This document shows positions 1-6,149 of a stretch of 8,820 bases of DNA, piece by piece. The first letter of the stretch is position 1. The number at the start of each line of letters is the position of its first letter. The DNA comes from Desulfocapsa sp. (GTDB taxonomy: Bacteria > Desulfobacterota > Desulfobulbia > Desulfobulbales > Desulfocapsaceae). A program made the position numbers and the translations under genes. Location: the NCBI GenBank assembly GCA_029935135.1, contig JAOZKX010000061.1:1-8820 (forward strand), given 5' to 3'. Below the pieces are notes generated by a model. That model saw only the letters and a program-made list of their open reading frames with translations. It was not told the DNA's origin and searched no databases.

Positions 1-1
1 T

Positions 2-88
2 ATACAGTGGTCTCAAAAAACCCATATTAAAGAATTTGTGAAAACCACAATGGGTGAAATTTATCAGAGTCATTTGGTGGAACCATGA
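2..88 (+). CDS. mlaF: C-terminal end of an ABC transporter ATPase, probably MlaF (partial)
   Basis: The reading frame that is open from the left edge ends at a TGA overlapping the mlaD start as ATGA. Only 28 residues are visible. They include the stretch THIKEFVKTT, which resembles the 'xxVRqFl' tail that follows the last helix of MlaF-type ATPases. No Walker or signature motif lies inside the window, so the identity rests on this weak tail similarity and on the fact that mlaD follows directly with overlapping stop and start codons. In the Mla system MlaF hydrolyses ATP on the cytoplasmic side to drive phospholipid movement through the MlaE permease. The tail of an MlaE permease is a less likely alternative, because the segment is charged and polar rather than hydrophobic. 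Confidence 0.6.
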   Translation: MQWSQKTHIKEFVKTTMGEIYQSHLVEP

Positions 89-540
89 AAAATAATGCTA
101 TTGAATTCTGGGTTGGTCTTTTTATAATTGCAGGGTTTACTGCTTTTGGTTATCTGGCACTGCAACTGGGTGAGGTTTCAATTTTTGGCAGCAGTAATAA
201 CTATACACTTACTGCTCAGTTTGATAATATATCAGGAGTTAAAAAAGGTGCTTCTGTGCAAATTGCCGGGGTGGTTGTCGGGCAGGTAACGAAAATCTGG
301 CTGGATGAAGATGGTATTGCCAATGTTTCTCTCTTTCTGGATAATGAGACTCTGGTGAGTGTTGATTCCATGGCTTCAATAAAATCTCAAGGCTTGATTG
401 GTGATAAATATGTTCAACTCACCCTTGGTGGAGATGATGAAAATTTTAAGCCTGATGAAGTTCTGACGGATACAGAGTCGTCTCTTGACATTGAGTCTTT
501 GATAAGTAAATTTGCCTTTGGCGATGTGGGAAAACCGTAA
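85..540 (+). CDS. mlaD: MlaD-family MCE-domain phospholipid transport protein
   Basis: This 151-residue protein has an N-terminal membrane anchor (about residues 7-27, including WVGLFIIAGFTAFGYLAL) and then one MCE domain (about 40-117) with the family features ISGVKKGASVQIAGVVVGQV and IKSQGLIGDKYVQL. After the domain comes a short tail (LTDTESSLDIESLISKF) typical of MlaD proteins near 150 residues; E. coli MlaD is longer. MlaD hexamers sit in the inner membrane, facing the periplasm, and form the channel between the MlaFE transporter and the shuttle MlaC. The ATG overlaps the upstream stop (ATGA) and is preceded at 76-80 by the Shine-Dalgarno-like GGTGG, so translation is probably coupled to the ATPase gene. 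The neighbours mlaA and mlaC support the assignment. The family call is secure; which lipid it moves is not visible. Confidence 0.93.
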   Translation: MKNNAIEFWVGLFIIAGFTAFGYLALQLGEVSIFGSSNNYTLTAQFDNISGVKKGASVQIAGVVVGQVTKIWLDEDGIANVSLFLDNETLVSVDSMASIKSQGLIGDKYVQLTLGGDDENFKPDEVLTDTESSLDIESLISKFAFGDVGKP

Positions 541-570
541 AGTTATGGCCTTTGTTGTTGCGTACGCACT

Positions 571-1383
571 ATGAAGAAGAATATTTTTTGTATTACTCTA
601 TTGCTTCTGTTTTGTTCTTTTGGCTGTGCACAGCGGGAAAGGGTTTCAGTTGCTGATGTAAATGCGGTCATTGTGAATGCGGAAATGGAAGATGAGTTCG
701 CTCTCCTTGATGATGACTTTTTTGATGAAGATTCGTCCGATGCTGAGCCTGGATATAGCGATCCGCTTGAGCCCATGAATCGGGTTTTTTTTGAATTTAA
801 CGACAAGCTCTATTTCTGGTTTTTGAAGCCTGTGAACAAGGCCTACACTACTGTTTTACCTGTGGATATTCGTTTCTCCGTTGGGAATTTCTTCAGTAAC
901 CTGGCTTCGCCCATAAGTTTCTTGAATAATTTATTACAGGGAAAAATTCGTGATGCGGGAACAGTACTTTCCCGTTTTTGTATTAACTCAACCCTTGGGG
1001 TTTTGGGTTTTGGCGATCCGGCTCTTGTTGATTTTGGGTTGCAGCCAAAACCCGAAGATTTCGGACAGACACTTGGGGTCTGGGGAGTTGGAGAAGGGGT
1101 CTATCTCTGCTGGCCGGTGATTGGGCCATCAAATGTACGGGATTCTTTTGGTTTTACGGCGGATGCGTATTCTCACCCTGTCGTCTATTTTTATGATGAT
1201 CCCTGGCTCACTGTCGGGTCGTATGGTGTTAAGCAGGTTAATTTACTTTCCTTAAATCCTGGAGTGTATGAAGATCTGAAGAAATATTCATTGGACCCCT
1301 ATGTGTCAATGCGTCAGGTGTATCTGGATTATCGAAGACAGAAGATTCGTAATAAAGTGTCTGGTACCGCTGATGAGTGGTAA
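571..1383 (+). CDS. mlaA: MlaA (VacJ) outer-membrane lipoprotein
   Basis: The 270-residue product starts with a lipoprotein signal (MKKN, a hydrophobic core, then SFGC) with the likely lipidated cysteine at residue 19. Residues 39-60 form a very acidic linker rich in Asp and Glu. The MlaA core begins at YSDPLEPMNRVFFEFND (62-78) and continues with LKPVNKAY, the NLASPISFLNNLLQGK stretch (110-125), NSTLGVLGFGDPA and the GVWGVGEGVYLCWPVIGPSNVRD region (split over about 169-191), all family hallmarks. MlaA forms a ring in the outer membrane that removes misplaced phospholipid from the outer leaflet and passes it to MlaC. In E. coli mlaA is unlinked from the other mla genes; here it lies between mlaD and mlaC. 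The gap after mlaD is 30 bases and no good Shine-Dalgarno is visible before the ATG, so translational coupling is possible. A later start would lose the signal peptide. Confidence 0.95.
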   Translation: MKKNIFCITLLLLFCSFGCAQRERVSVADVNAVIVNAEMEDEFALLDDDFFDEDSSDAEPGYSDPLEPMNRVFFEFNDKLYFWFLKPVNKAYTTVLPVDIRFSVGNFFSNLASPISFLNNLLQGKIRDAGTVLSRFCINSTLGVLGFGDPALVDFGLQPKPEDFGQTLGVWGVGEGVYLCWPVIGPSNVRDSFGFTADAYSHPVVYFYDDPWLTVGSYGVKQVNLLSLNPGVYEDLKKYSLDPYVSMRQVYLDYRRQKIRNKVSGTADEW

Positions 1384-1402
1384 GCCGGCACTCAGCGCAG
1401 TT

Positions 1403-1458
1403 GTCCCCGGAGTCTACGCTTACTTGAAGGATCTACTGCTCGATGGTCTCCAGGGGAC
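1403..1458 (+). repeat. Long-loop inverted repeat in the mlaA-mlaC gap
   Basis: GTCCCCGGAG at 1403-1412 can pair with CTCC-A-GGGGAC at 1448-1458, giving ten base pairs with one bulged A and a 35-base loop. It is GC-rich in an otherwise AT-rich stretch and is the only notable structure in the 145-base gap between mlaA and mlaC. Only CTTTTG follows the right arm, so it is not a convincing Rho-independent terminator. It could instead be a processing or stability element that changes the ratio of mlaA to mlaC transcript, but that is inference. Confidence 0.4.
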
Positions 1459-1513
1459 CTTTTGATCCAAGATTTGTTGTTGTTGATTCCGGTAAGTGGC
1501 CGTTAAATTTATT

Positions 1514-1520
1514 GTTGAGG
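1514..1520 (+). promoter_or_regulatory. Ribosome binding site that sets the mlaC start
   Basis: The sequence TTGAGG lies within 1514-1520 and its GAGG ends eight bases before the ATG at 1529. This supports 1529 as the mlaC start rather than the in-frame GTG at 1496, which would add eleven residues in front of a well-formed signal peptide. Confidence 0.6.
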
Positions 1521-1528
1521 ATGTTGTG

Positions 1529-2140
1529 ATGAGTGGTGTTCGTATCATACTGTTTTTATTTTGCTCTCTTTTGTTTGCAGGAGCATCTGCTAATGCTTCG
1601 CCCGGCCCAACTGAGGTTTTAAAGCCAACACTCGATCAGATCGCAGAACTGATTGATGATCCTGAGTTGTCCGGGGTGGAGAATAAGCTTGAAAGAAGGT
1701 CCAGGATTATGGCTGTTGCCAGTCATGGTTTTGATTTTGCAGAAATGTCCAAGCGTACCATAGGGAAGAGTTGGAAGAAGATTGACCAGCAGCAGCGGGA
1801 TAATTTTGTACTGCTTTTTACTGATCTTCTGGAAAACGCCTATATTGGAAAGCTAGAGGGGTATAGCGGTACAACTATCGATTTTCATGATGAAAAAATT
1901 AAGGGAAGTAAGGCAAAGGTGAGTACTGTCGTCCATGATAATGGAATCGATATCCCGGTTAACTACATTATGATGCAGAAAAATGCTCAGTGGAAAGTGT
2001 ATGATATCAATATAGAAGGGGTCAGCCTTGTTAGAAATTACAGGGAGCAGTTTAAATCGATTCTTAGGAAAGAGAAGTTTGAGGGGCTGGTAAAGGTTCT
2101 GGAAGAAAAAAATGCGAGCTTTGCTGTTGGGGGTAATTAA
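1529..2140 (+). CDS. mlaC: MlaC periplasmic phospholipid-binding shuttle
   Basis: Starting at 1529 gives 203 residues with a Sec signal peptide: MSGVR, a hydrophobic core, then ASANA with probable cleavage after residue 23. The mature part carries the MlaC/Ttg2D pattern: GFDFAEMSKRTIGKSWKKID (67-86), QQQRDNFVLLFTDLLENAYI (87-106), GKLEGYSG, then VPVNY-like DIPVNYIMM (151-159) and WKVYDINIEGVSLVRNYREQF (about 166-186). MlaC carries one phospholipid across the periplasm between MlaA in the outer membrane and MlaD in the inner membrane. The length matches the family (around 200-210). An alternative GTG start at 1496 exists but bypasses the good ribosome binding site. The gene is followed after only five bases by the next one, so they are almost certainly co-transcribed. 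Confidence 0.94.
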   Translation: MSGVRIILFLFCSLLFAGASANASPGPTEVLKPTLDQIAELIDDPELSGVENKLERRSRIMAVASHGFDFAEMSKRTIGKSWKKIDQQQRDNFVLLFTDLLENAYIGKLEGYSGTTIDFHDEKIKGSKAKVSTVVHDNGIDIPVNYIMMQKNAQWKVYDINIEGVSLVRNYREQFKSILRKEKFEGLVKVLEEKNASFAVGGN

Positions 2141-2145
2141 CTGCA

Positions 2146-2577
2146 GTGTCCATTGTATCTTTTTCAGATTTCCTTGCTCAAGATGTTTGCCAGCAAGTTG
2201 CCCCATTGTTCAAGGAAAAACGCCTGCTTATTGGTGAAACACTTTTTGACTATGAGGAAGCTTCCGACACATTTTATTTTCTGCAGGAGGGGCGTCTTTC
2301 TGTCCAGAAGTTTACCGGATTCCAGGAAAAAATGCAGGTCGTGGCCTTGCTTGATTCAGGTGCAGTTGTCAGTGAGGCAGCTTTGTTGGATGGACATGTT
2401 CATCAGACACGGGTGGTAGCTGTTGAAGACAGTTTGCTCCTCTGTCTTGAAGGGAAGAAATTTACACAGTTGAAAGCCAGCAATCCTGATGTGGCTCACA
2501 GTTTTTTGGAGATTGTTTTTTCGATTGTCTCACTACGCCTGGAAAAGACCTCAGCGCGGCTTGCCCATATCCTGTAA
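2146..2577 (+). CDS. Single-domain cyclic-nucleotide-binding-like (cupin-fold) protein in the mla operon
   Basis: A 143-residue protein with a GTG start five bases after the mlaC stop; a G-rich stretch near 2129-2133 could serve as its ribosome binding site, though the spacing is long. Residues about 26-108 match the cyclic-nucleotide-binding fold: LLIGETLFDYEEASDTFYFL, QEGRLSVQ, then SEAALLDGHVHQTRVVAVED (76-95) at the position of the phosphate-binding cassette, then LLLCLEGKKFTQL. It ends in a helix (NPDVAHSFLEIVFSIVSLRL). There is no helix-turn-helix, so it is not a Crp-type DNA-binding regulator. Aligned without gaps to the usual GExALLxGxPRSATV pattern, the glycine is Ser76 and the phosphate-binding arginine is His86, while Glu77 is kept. 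Binding of cAMP or cGMP in the usual way is therefore doubtful. Its place in the operon suggests a regulatory or accessory role in Mla transport, which is inference. Confidence 0.8.
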   Translation: MSIVSFSDFLAQDVCQQVAPLFKEKRLLIGETLFDYEEASDTFYFLQEGRLSVQKFTGFQEKMQVVALLDSGAVVSEAALLDGHVHQTRVVAVEDSLLLCLEGKKFTQLKASNPDVAHSFLEIVFSIVSLRLEKTSARLAHIL

Positions 2578-2694
2578 TTGCAGGCACATTGTTATAAAAT
2601 TTGCTGATAATTCTCCATAAAAGCACTTTTTTGTAGCGATTCTTCTGGGAATTGAGTATTTCTATAAGATTCACATGTTGATATTGTTGTTTGT

Positions 2695-2720
2695 TTGCAA
2701 TCTTTATTTGAAGATTGTAA
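2695..2720 (+). promoter_or_regulatory. Ten-base inverted repeat upstream of the rpmF -10 box (candidate operator)
   Basis: TTGCAATCTT (2695-2704) and AAGATTGTAA (2711-2720) form an inverted repeat with a six-base spacer; nine of ten positions pair perfectly and the tenth is G-T. On the + strand it is followed by A-rich rather than T-rich sequence, so it is not a + strand terminator. It covers the place where a -35 box for the TATAAT at 2724 would lie, as expected of a dimeric regulator's site. Which regulator, if any, is unknown. On the minus strand the following T-rich run could make it terminator-like, but no minus-strand gene ends there. Confidence 0.45.
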
Positions 2721-2723
2721 AAA

Positions 2724-2729
2724 TATAAT
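2724..2729 (+). promoter_or_regulatory. Probable -10 box of the rpmF-plsX-fabH operon promoter
   Basis: A perfect TATAAT lies in an AT-rich stretch 50 bases before the rpmF start, in the only sizeable gap between the two operons. The sequence 16-18 bases upstream (TCTTTA and nearby) is a poor -35 match, so the promoter may depend on an activator or on the AT-rich upstream DNA. Transcription would begin near 2735-2737. Confidence 0.45.
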
Positions 2730-2740
2730 TGAACTATATT

Positions 2741-2759
2741 CTGTCACCTATAGTGACAG
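2741..2759 (+). promoter_or_regulatory. Perfect seven-base inverted repeat in the rpmF leader
   Basis: CTGTCAC (2741-2747), spacer CTATA, GTGACAG (2753-2759) is a perfect inverted repeat just downstream of the predicted transcription start and 11 bases before the rpmF Shine-Dalgarno. It could be an operator for a repressor or a leader hairpin that affects rpmF translation. No T-run follows, so it is not a terminator. Confidence 0.45.
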
Positions 2760-2769
2760 TTGATCTGTT

Positions 2770-2774
2770 GGAGG
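2770..2774 (+). promoter_or_regulatory. Ribosome binding site that sets the rpmF start
   Basis: GGAGG five bases before the ATG at 2780 fixes the L32 start. An in-frame upstream ATG at 2729 would add 17 residues not seen in L32, and it overlaps the predicted promoter. Confidence 0.75.
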
Positions 2775-2779
2775 AAACT

Positions 2780-2968
2780 ATGGCTCTGCCAAAAAGAAGA
2801 CATTCACACTCACGAACCCGCAAAAGAAGATCTCATGACGCCTTGAAAGCACCCGGAATTTCTACATGCTCAGAGTGTGGCGAACCAAAACTGGCCCATC
2901 GTCTTTGCCCAAGTTGCGGTTCGTACAAAGGACGCTCTGTTTTTAGTCTGGATGCAGAAATAGAATAG
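2780..2968 (+). CDS. rpmF: 50S ribosomal protein L32
   Basis: The 62-residue product begins [20 protein letters not shown], the basic N-terminus typical of bacterial L32, and carries a zinc-ribbon set of four cysteines at 30, 33, 43 and 46 (CSEC and CPSC). The four-cysteine form is the zinc-binding version; some bacteria have a cysteine-free one. L32 is a small protein of the large ribosomal subunit. Across many bacteria rpmF precedes plsX and fabH, which is also the case here. The usual upstream partner yceD (DUF177) is absent: the preceding gene belongs to the mla operon. The start at 2780 is set by a strong GGAGG. Confidence 0.97.
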   Translation: MALPKRRHSHSRTRKRRSHDALKAPGISTCSECGEPKLAHRLCPSCGSYKGRSVFSLDAEIE

Positions 2969-2978
2969 GGCGATAGTT

Positions 2979-3998
2979 GTGCATATTGCCTTGGATGCCA
3001 TGGGAGGTGACCATGGACCTGAACAACTGATTGCCGGGGCAATACAGGCCGTGCAGAAGGAAGGTTTGCAGGTCACTCTTGTCGGAGACGAGCGAATTAT
3101 CAGGAGCAGTCTTGAAAGTTTGTCTCCTGAGGGCAATGTTCTCAGCAGGCTGCATATCGTTCACACCACTGAAATGGTCGAAATGGGGGAATCCCCTGTA
3201 GAGGCCATCCGCAAGAAAAAGAATGCGTCGGTAATGGTCGCTTTTGATCTTGTAAAAAAGAAAGAAGTTGCAGGTGCGGTAAGTGCTGGAAATTCTGGTG
3301 CTACAATGGCTGCAGCCGTTCGAAAACTTGGCCGCATTAAGTCCGTATCCAGACCAGGTATAGCAAGTGCCTTCCCCACTCTAAAACAGCCGGTAGTAAT
3401 GATGGATGTAGGGGCGAATGTGGATTGTCGCCCAAAGCATCTATTTCAGTTTGCTATTATGGCTTCTGCTTTTTCTCAAGTTTTTGATATTAAATCCCCT
3501 CGGGTTGGACTCCTCAGTATTGGCGAAGAAGCCGGTAAGGGGAATCAGCTTGTCAAAGAAACCCATTCCATGTTGTCTGAGAGTTCCCTTAATTTCGTTG
3601 GTAATGTTGAAGGCAGGGATATCTGGCAGGGCGATGTGGATGTTATCGTCTGTGACGGATTTGTGGGTAATATATGTTTAAAAGTAAGTGAAGGCTTGGT
3701 TGAGGCTGCAGGGGAGATGATCCGTGGCGGTATAATGAGTTCTCTGACTGCCAAACTTGGATATCTGCTTGCAAGGCCCGTGTTTCGTCGACTGAAAAAG
3801 CGTGTTGATTATGCTGAATATGGTGGTGCTCCCCTGTTGGGTATAAATGGTACCGGGCTGGTTTGTCACGGTAAATCCAGTAGTGCTGCCATTAAAAATG
3901 CCATATTGGAAGCTGCCAAGATTGTGGAAATGAAGGTAAATGAGAAGATAGAGAGCACCATTGCTATGAATCTTGATATCGCAGAGGAGAACAGCTGA
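2979..3998 (+). CDS. plsX: Phosphate acyltransferase PlsX
   Basis: PlsX converts acyl-ACP and phosphate to acyl-phosphate, the acyl donor for PlsY in the first step of phospholipid synthesis. The 339-residue length fits the family. Motifs seen: MHIALDAMGGDHGPE (1-15), GESPVEAIRKKKNASV (70-85), GAVSAGNSGATMAA (99-112), MMDVGANVDCRP (141-152), LLSIGEEAGKGN (178-189), CDGFVGN (225-231) and YGGAPLLGINGTGLVCHG (281-298). Translation starts at a GTG ten bases after the rpmF stop; no ATG is available in frame before the conserved N-terminus, so GTG is the sensible choice, with only a weak AGGG upstream at 2967-2970. The stop overlaps the fabH start (TGATG), indicating coupled translation of two enzymes that act at the two ends of fatty-acid and phospholipid synthesis. 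Confidence 0.97.
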   Translation: MHIALDAMGGDHGPEQLIAGAIQAVQKEGLQVTLVGDERIIRSSLESLSPEGNVLSRLHIVHTTEMVEMGESPVEAIRKKKNASVMVAFDLVKKKEVAGAVSAGNSGATMAAAVRKLGRIKSVSRPGIASAFPTLKQPVVMMDVGANVDCRPKHLFQFAIMASAFSQVFDIKSPRVGLLSIGEEAGKGNQLVKETHSMLSESSLNFVGNVEGRDIWQGDVDVIVCDGFVGNICLKVSEGLVEAAGEMIRGGIMSSLTAKLGYLLARPVFRRLKKRVDYAEYGGAPLLGINGTGLVCHGKSSSAAIKNAILEAAKIVEMKVNEKIESTIAMNLDIAEENS

Positions 3999-4972
3999 TG
4001 GGGGCAATTATTCTTGGAACGGGTTCCTGCCTTCCGGAAAAGGTACTTTCCAATCATGATCTGGAAAAACTTGTTGATACCAGTGATGAGTGGATTCAAT
4101 CCCGTACCGGAATTTCCACACGGCGGCAAAGTGGAAAAGGCGAAGAAGCCTATCGTTTAGCATCAGTTGCTGCCCAGCGAGCCATGGAGATGGCCGGAGT
4201 TTCGGCAGGAGAGATTGATCTTATTATTGTGGCTACCATCAGTTCACACATGACCATGCCTTCCTGTGCCTGCTTTGTACAGAAGGAGCTTGGTGCTGAT
4301 AGAGCCTTTGCTTACGATATAAATGCTGCCTGTGCAGGATTTTTATATGGCCTGGATACAGTTGATAAGTATCTGCGCAGTGAGAGAGAAAAAAAGGTCC
4401 TGCTTATCGGTGCCGAGACACTTTCCAGTCGTACGAACTGGGAGGATCGTAATACTTGTATTCTCTTTGGTGATGGTGCCGGGGCTGTGGTGCTGGAATA
4501 TCGTGATGGGAAGCAGGGCATTGTGGGGTCCAATCTGTTTTCTGATGGATCCCTGTGGAACCTTCTCTATATGCACAGTGCACCCTCTTGTAATCCTGAT
4601 CTCGTGCAGCCGGATAATCCCGGCAGCTTTATGTTGATGGAGGGAAGGGAGGTCTTTAAGCATGCGGTGAAGTGTATGGAAGGGGCTATTCTTGAATTGC
4701 TTGCCAGGGAGAATGTAAGCATGGATTCCATCACACTTATGATTCCCCATCAGGCCAACATTCGAATTCTTAATAAATTGGTATCCCGTTTGGGTATTGA
4801 AAAAGAAAAAGTATTCATAAATGTTCAGAAATATGGTAATACTTCCGCTGCTTCGATCCCTATAGCCCTTGACGAAGCCAACAGGGCAGGAAAGCTACAA
4901 CCCGATGATTTACTCTTAGTCTGTTCCTTTGGTGGCGGCTTCACCTGGGGCGCAGCTTTGCTCAGCTGGTAA
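3998..4972 (+). CDS. fabH: 3-oxoacyl-ACP synthase III (KASIII)
   Basis: FabH starts fatty-acid synthesis by condensing an acyl-CoA primer (acetyl-CoA or a branched or short acyl-CoA) with malonyl-ACP. The 324-residue protein has the complete catalytic triad: Cys112 in NAACAGF, His251 in MIPHQANIRI and Asn281 in YGNTSAASIP. The N-terminus (IILGTGSCLPEKVLSNHDLE, then TSDEWIQSRTGISTRR) and C-terminal GGGFTWGAALLSW are also typical. It starts inside the plsX stop (TGATG). Primer choice (straight or branched) cannot be read from the sequence with certainty. It is followed twelve bases later by an acyl-CoA dehydrogenase rather than by fabD, which is the unusual point of this operon. Confidence 0.97.
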   Translation: MGAIILGTGSCLPEKVLSNHDLEKLVDTSDEWIQSRTGISTRRQSGKGEEAYRLASVAAQRAMEMAGVSAGEIDLIIVATISSHMTMPSCACFVQKELGADRAFAYDINAACAGFLYGLDTVDKYLRSEREKKVLLIGAETLSSRTNWEDRNTCILFGDGAGAVVLEYRDGKQGIVGSNLFSDGSLWNLLYMHSAPSCNPDLVQPDNPGSFMLMEGREVFKHAVKCMEGAILELLARENVSMDSITLMIPHQANIRILNKLVSRLGIEKEKVFINVQKYGNTSAASIPIALDEANRAGKLQPDDLLLVCSFGGGFTWGAALLSW

Positions 4973-4983
4973 ACAGGAGACAC

Positions 4984-6138
4984 ATGGATTATTTTCTTTC
5001 AGAAGAACAGCATATGATTGTTGAGATTGCTCAACAGCTAACGGATGAGCGTATTATTCCAAATCGTGCAGAGCTTGATGAAAAAGACGAGTTCCCGCGC
5101 GAAATTTTAAAGAGTATGGCCCAGGCGGATCTGTTTGGCGTTCCTATCCCAGAAGAATATGGCGGGTTTGGTGGCGGCTGTCTAGATATCGTTCTTGCTC
5201 TGGAACAGCTTGGCCGTGGGTGTATCGGTATTGGTACGGCTTTTGCAGCCAGTGCTTTAGGGGTGTACCCCATTATCATTGCTGGCTCAGAGGAACTCAA
5301 AAAGAAATATCTGCCACCGGTTGCCGAAGGAAAGTATTTTGCCGCCTTTGGTCTCACTGAGGCAAATGCAGGGTCGGATGCCTCCGGAATTCAGACCACA
5401 GCGGTGCTTGATGGTGATGAGTGGGTGCTGAATGGTACGAAACAGTGGATTACCAATGGTGGTGAGGCTGAGATCTATACAGTGATTGCCATAACAGACA
5501 AATCAAAGGGGGCTCGTGGGGCTTCCATCTTTGTTGTGGAGGCAGGAGATCCCGGTTTTACCTGTGGCCCCAAGGAAAAGAAGATGGGAATTCGAGCCTC
5601 ATCGACCACAGAGCTGATTTTTAAGGATTGCAGGATCCCTCAGGATAGATTGGTGGGCAGAAAGGGAACTGGTTTTATCACCGTTATGAAGACCCTTGAT
5701 TCTTCCCGACCAGGGATTGCGGCCCTTGGTCTGGGTATTGGCCAGGCCTGTGTTGATGAAGCTGCAGCATATGCCAAACAGCGTGTTCAGTTCGGTAAAC
5801 CTATCATATCATTTCAGGCAATTCAGCATATACTCGCCGATATGGCAATTCAACTGGAAGCCTCCCGGGCTCTTGTCTATGCTGCGGCAAAACATATTGA
5901 TGCACATCCAAAAGATATGTCCAAAGTATCCTCCATGTGTAAAGTGATGGCCACTGATATGGCAATGAAGGTGAGTGTTGATGCTGTGCAGGTTATGGGT
6001 GGTTATGGCTATATGCGTGAGTACCCTGTCGAGAAGATGATGCGGGATGCAAAGATCCTGCAGATCTACGAAGGAACAAATCAGGTACAGCGAAATGTTA
6101 TTGGACAGGAACTGAACAAAGAATACTCCCGTAAATAG
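4984..6138 (+). CDS. Acyl-CoA dehydrogenase, short-chain (butyryl-CoA dehydrogenase-like)
   Basis: A flavoprotein of the acyl-CoA dehydrogenase family (384 residues, usual for the short-chain members), which exchanges electrons between an acyl-CoA/enoyl-CoA pair and an electron-transfer flavoprotein. Visible motifs: FGLTEANAGSD (122-132) and QWITNG (154-159) in the FAD-binding middle domain, RVQFGKPI (267-274), MGGYGYMREYPVEKMMRDAK (338-357) and IYEGTNQVQRNVIG (361-374). Glu363 is at the position of the catalytic base of short-chain enzymes. It starts at an ATG with AGGAGA at 4975-4980, twelve bases after fabH, and is followed by etfB and etfA, its likely electron partners. Close relatives include butyryl-CoA, glutaryl-CoA and 2-methyl-branched acyl-CoA dehydrogenases; the substrate cannot be decided here. 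In the cell it could run as a dehydrogenase or, with a bifurcating ETF, as an enoyl-CoA reductase. Confidence 0.93.
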   Translation: MDYFLSEEQHMIVEIAQQLTDERIIPNRAELDEKDEFPREILKSMAQADLFGVPIPEEYGGFGGGCLDIVLALEQLGRGCIGIGTAFAASALGVYPIIIAGSEELKKKYLPPVAEGKYFAAFGLTEANAGSDASGIQTTAVLDGDEWVLNGTKQWITNGGEAEIYTVIAITDKSKGARGASIFVVEAGDPGFTCGPKEKKMGIRASSTTELIFKDCRIPQDRLVGRKGTGFITVMKTLDSSRPGIAALGLGIGQACVDEAAAYAKQRVQFGKPIISFQAIQHILADMAIQLEASRALVYAAAKHIDAHPKDMSKVSSMCKVMATDMAMKVSVDAVQVMGGYGYMREYPVEKMMRDAKILQIYEGTNQVQRNVIGQELNKEYSRK

Positions 6139-6149
6139 TCGGAAAAAAT

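Noticed and set aside
545..574. A nine-codon ATG frame in the mlaD-mlaA gap whose TGA overlaps the mlaA ATG.
   Set aside because: It is very short, has no good ribosome binding site, and an overlap of this kind is easily due to chance; it is noted only because mlaA itself lacks a clear Shine-Dalgarno.
1496..1528. GTG at 1496 as the mlaC start.
   Set aside because: It adds eleven residues before a standard signal peptide and lacks a ribosome binding site; ATG at 1529 has GAGG eight bases upstream.
2153..2419. An 88-codon + strand frame overlapping the cNMP-like gene.
   Set aside because: The GTG frame at 2146 encodes a recognisable domain over its whole length; this alternative frame does not.
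2619..2632. AAAAG-CA-CTTTT followed by two more T, a possible terminator after the cNMP-like gene.
   Set aside because: The stem is five mostly A-T pairs with a two-base loop, too weak to call a terminator. The rest of 2578-2694 shows no gene or clear signal.
2729..2779. ATG at 2729 as the rpmF start.
   Set aside because: It would add 17 residues absent from L32 proteins, overlaps the predicted promoter, and ignores the GGAGG before 2780.
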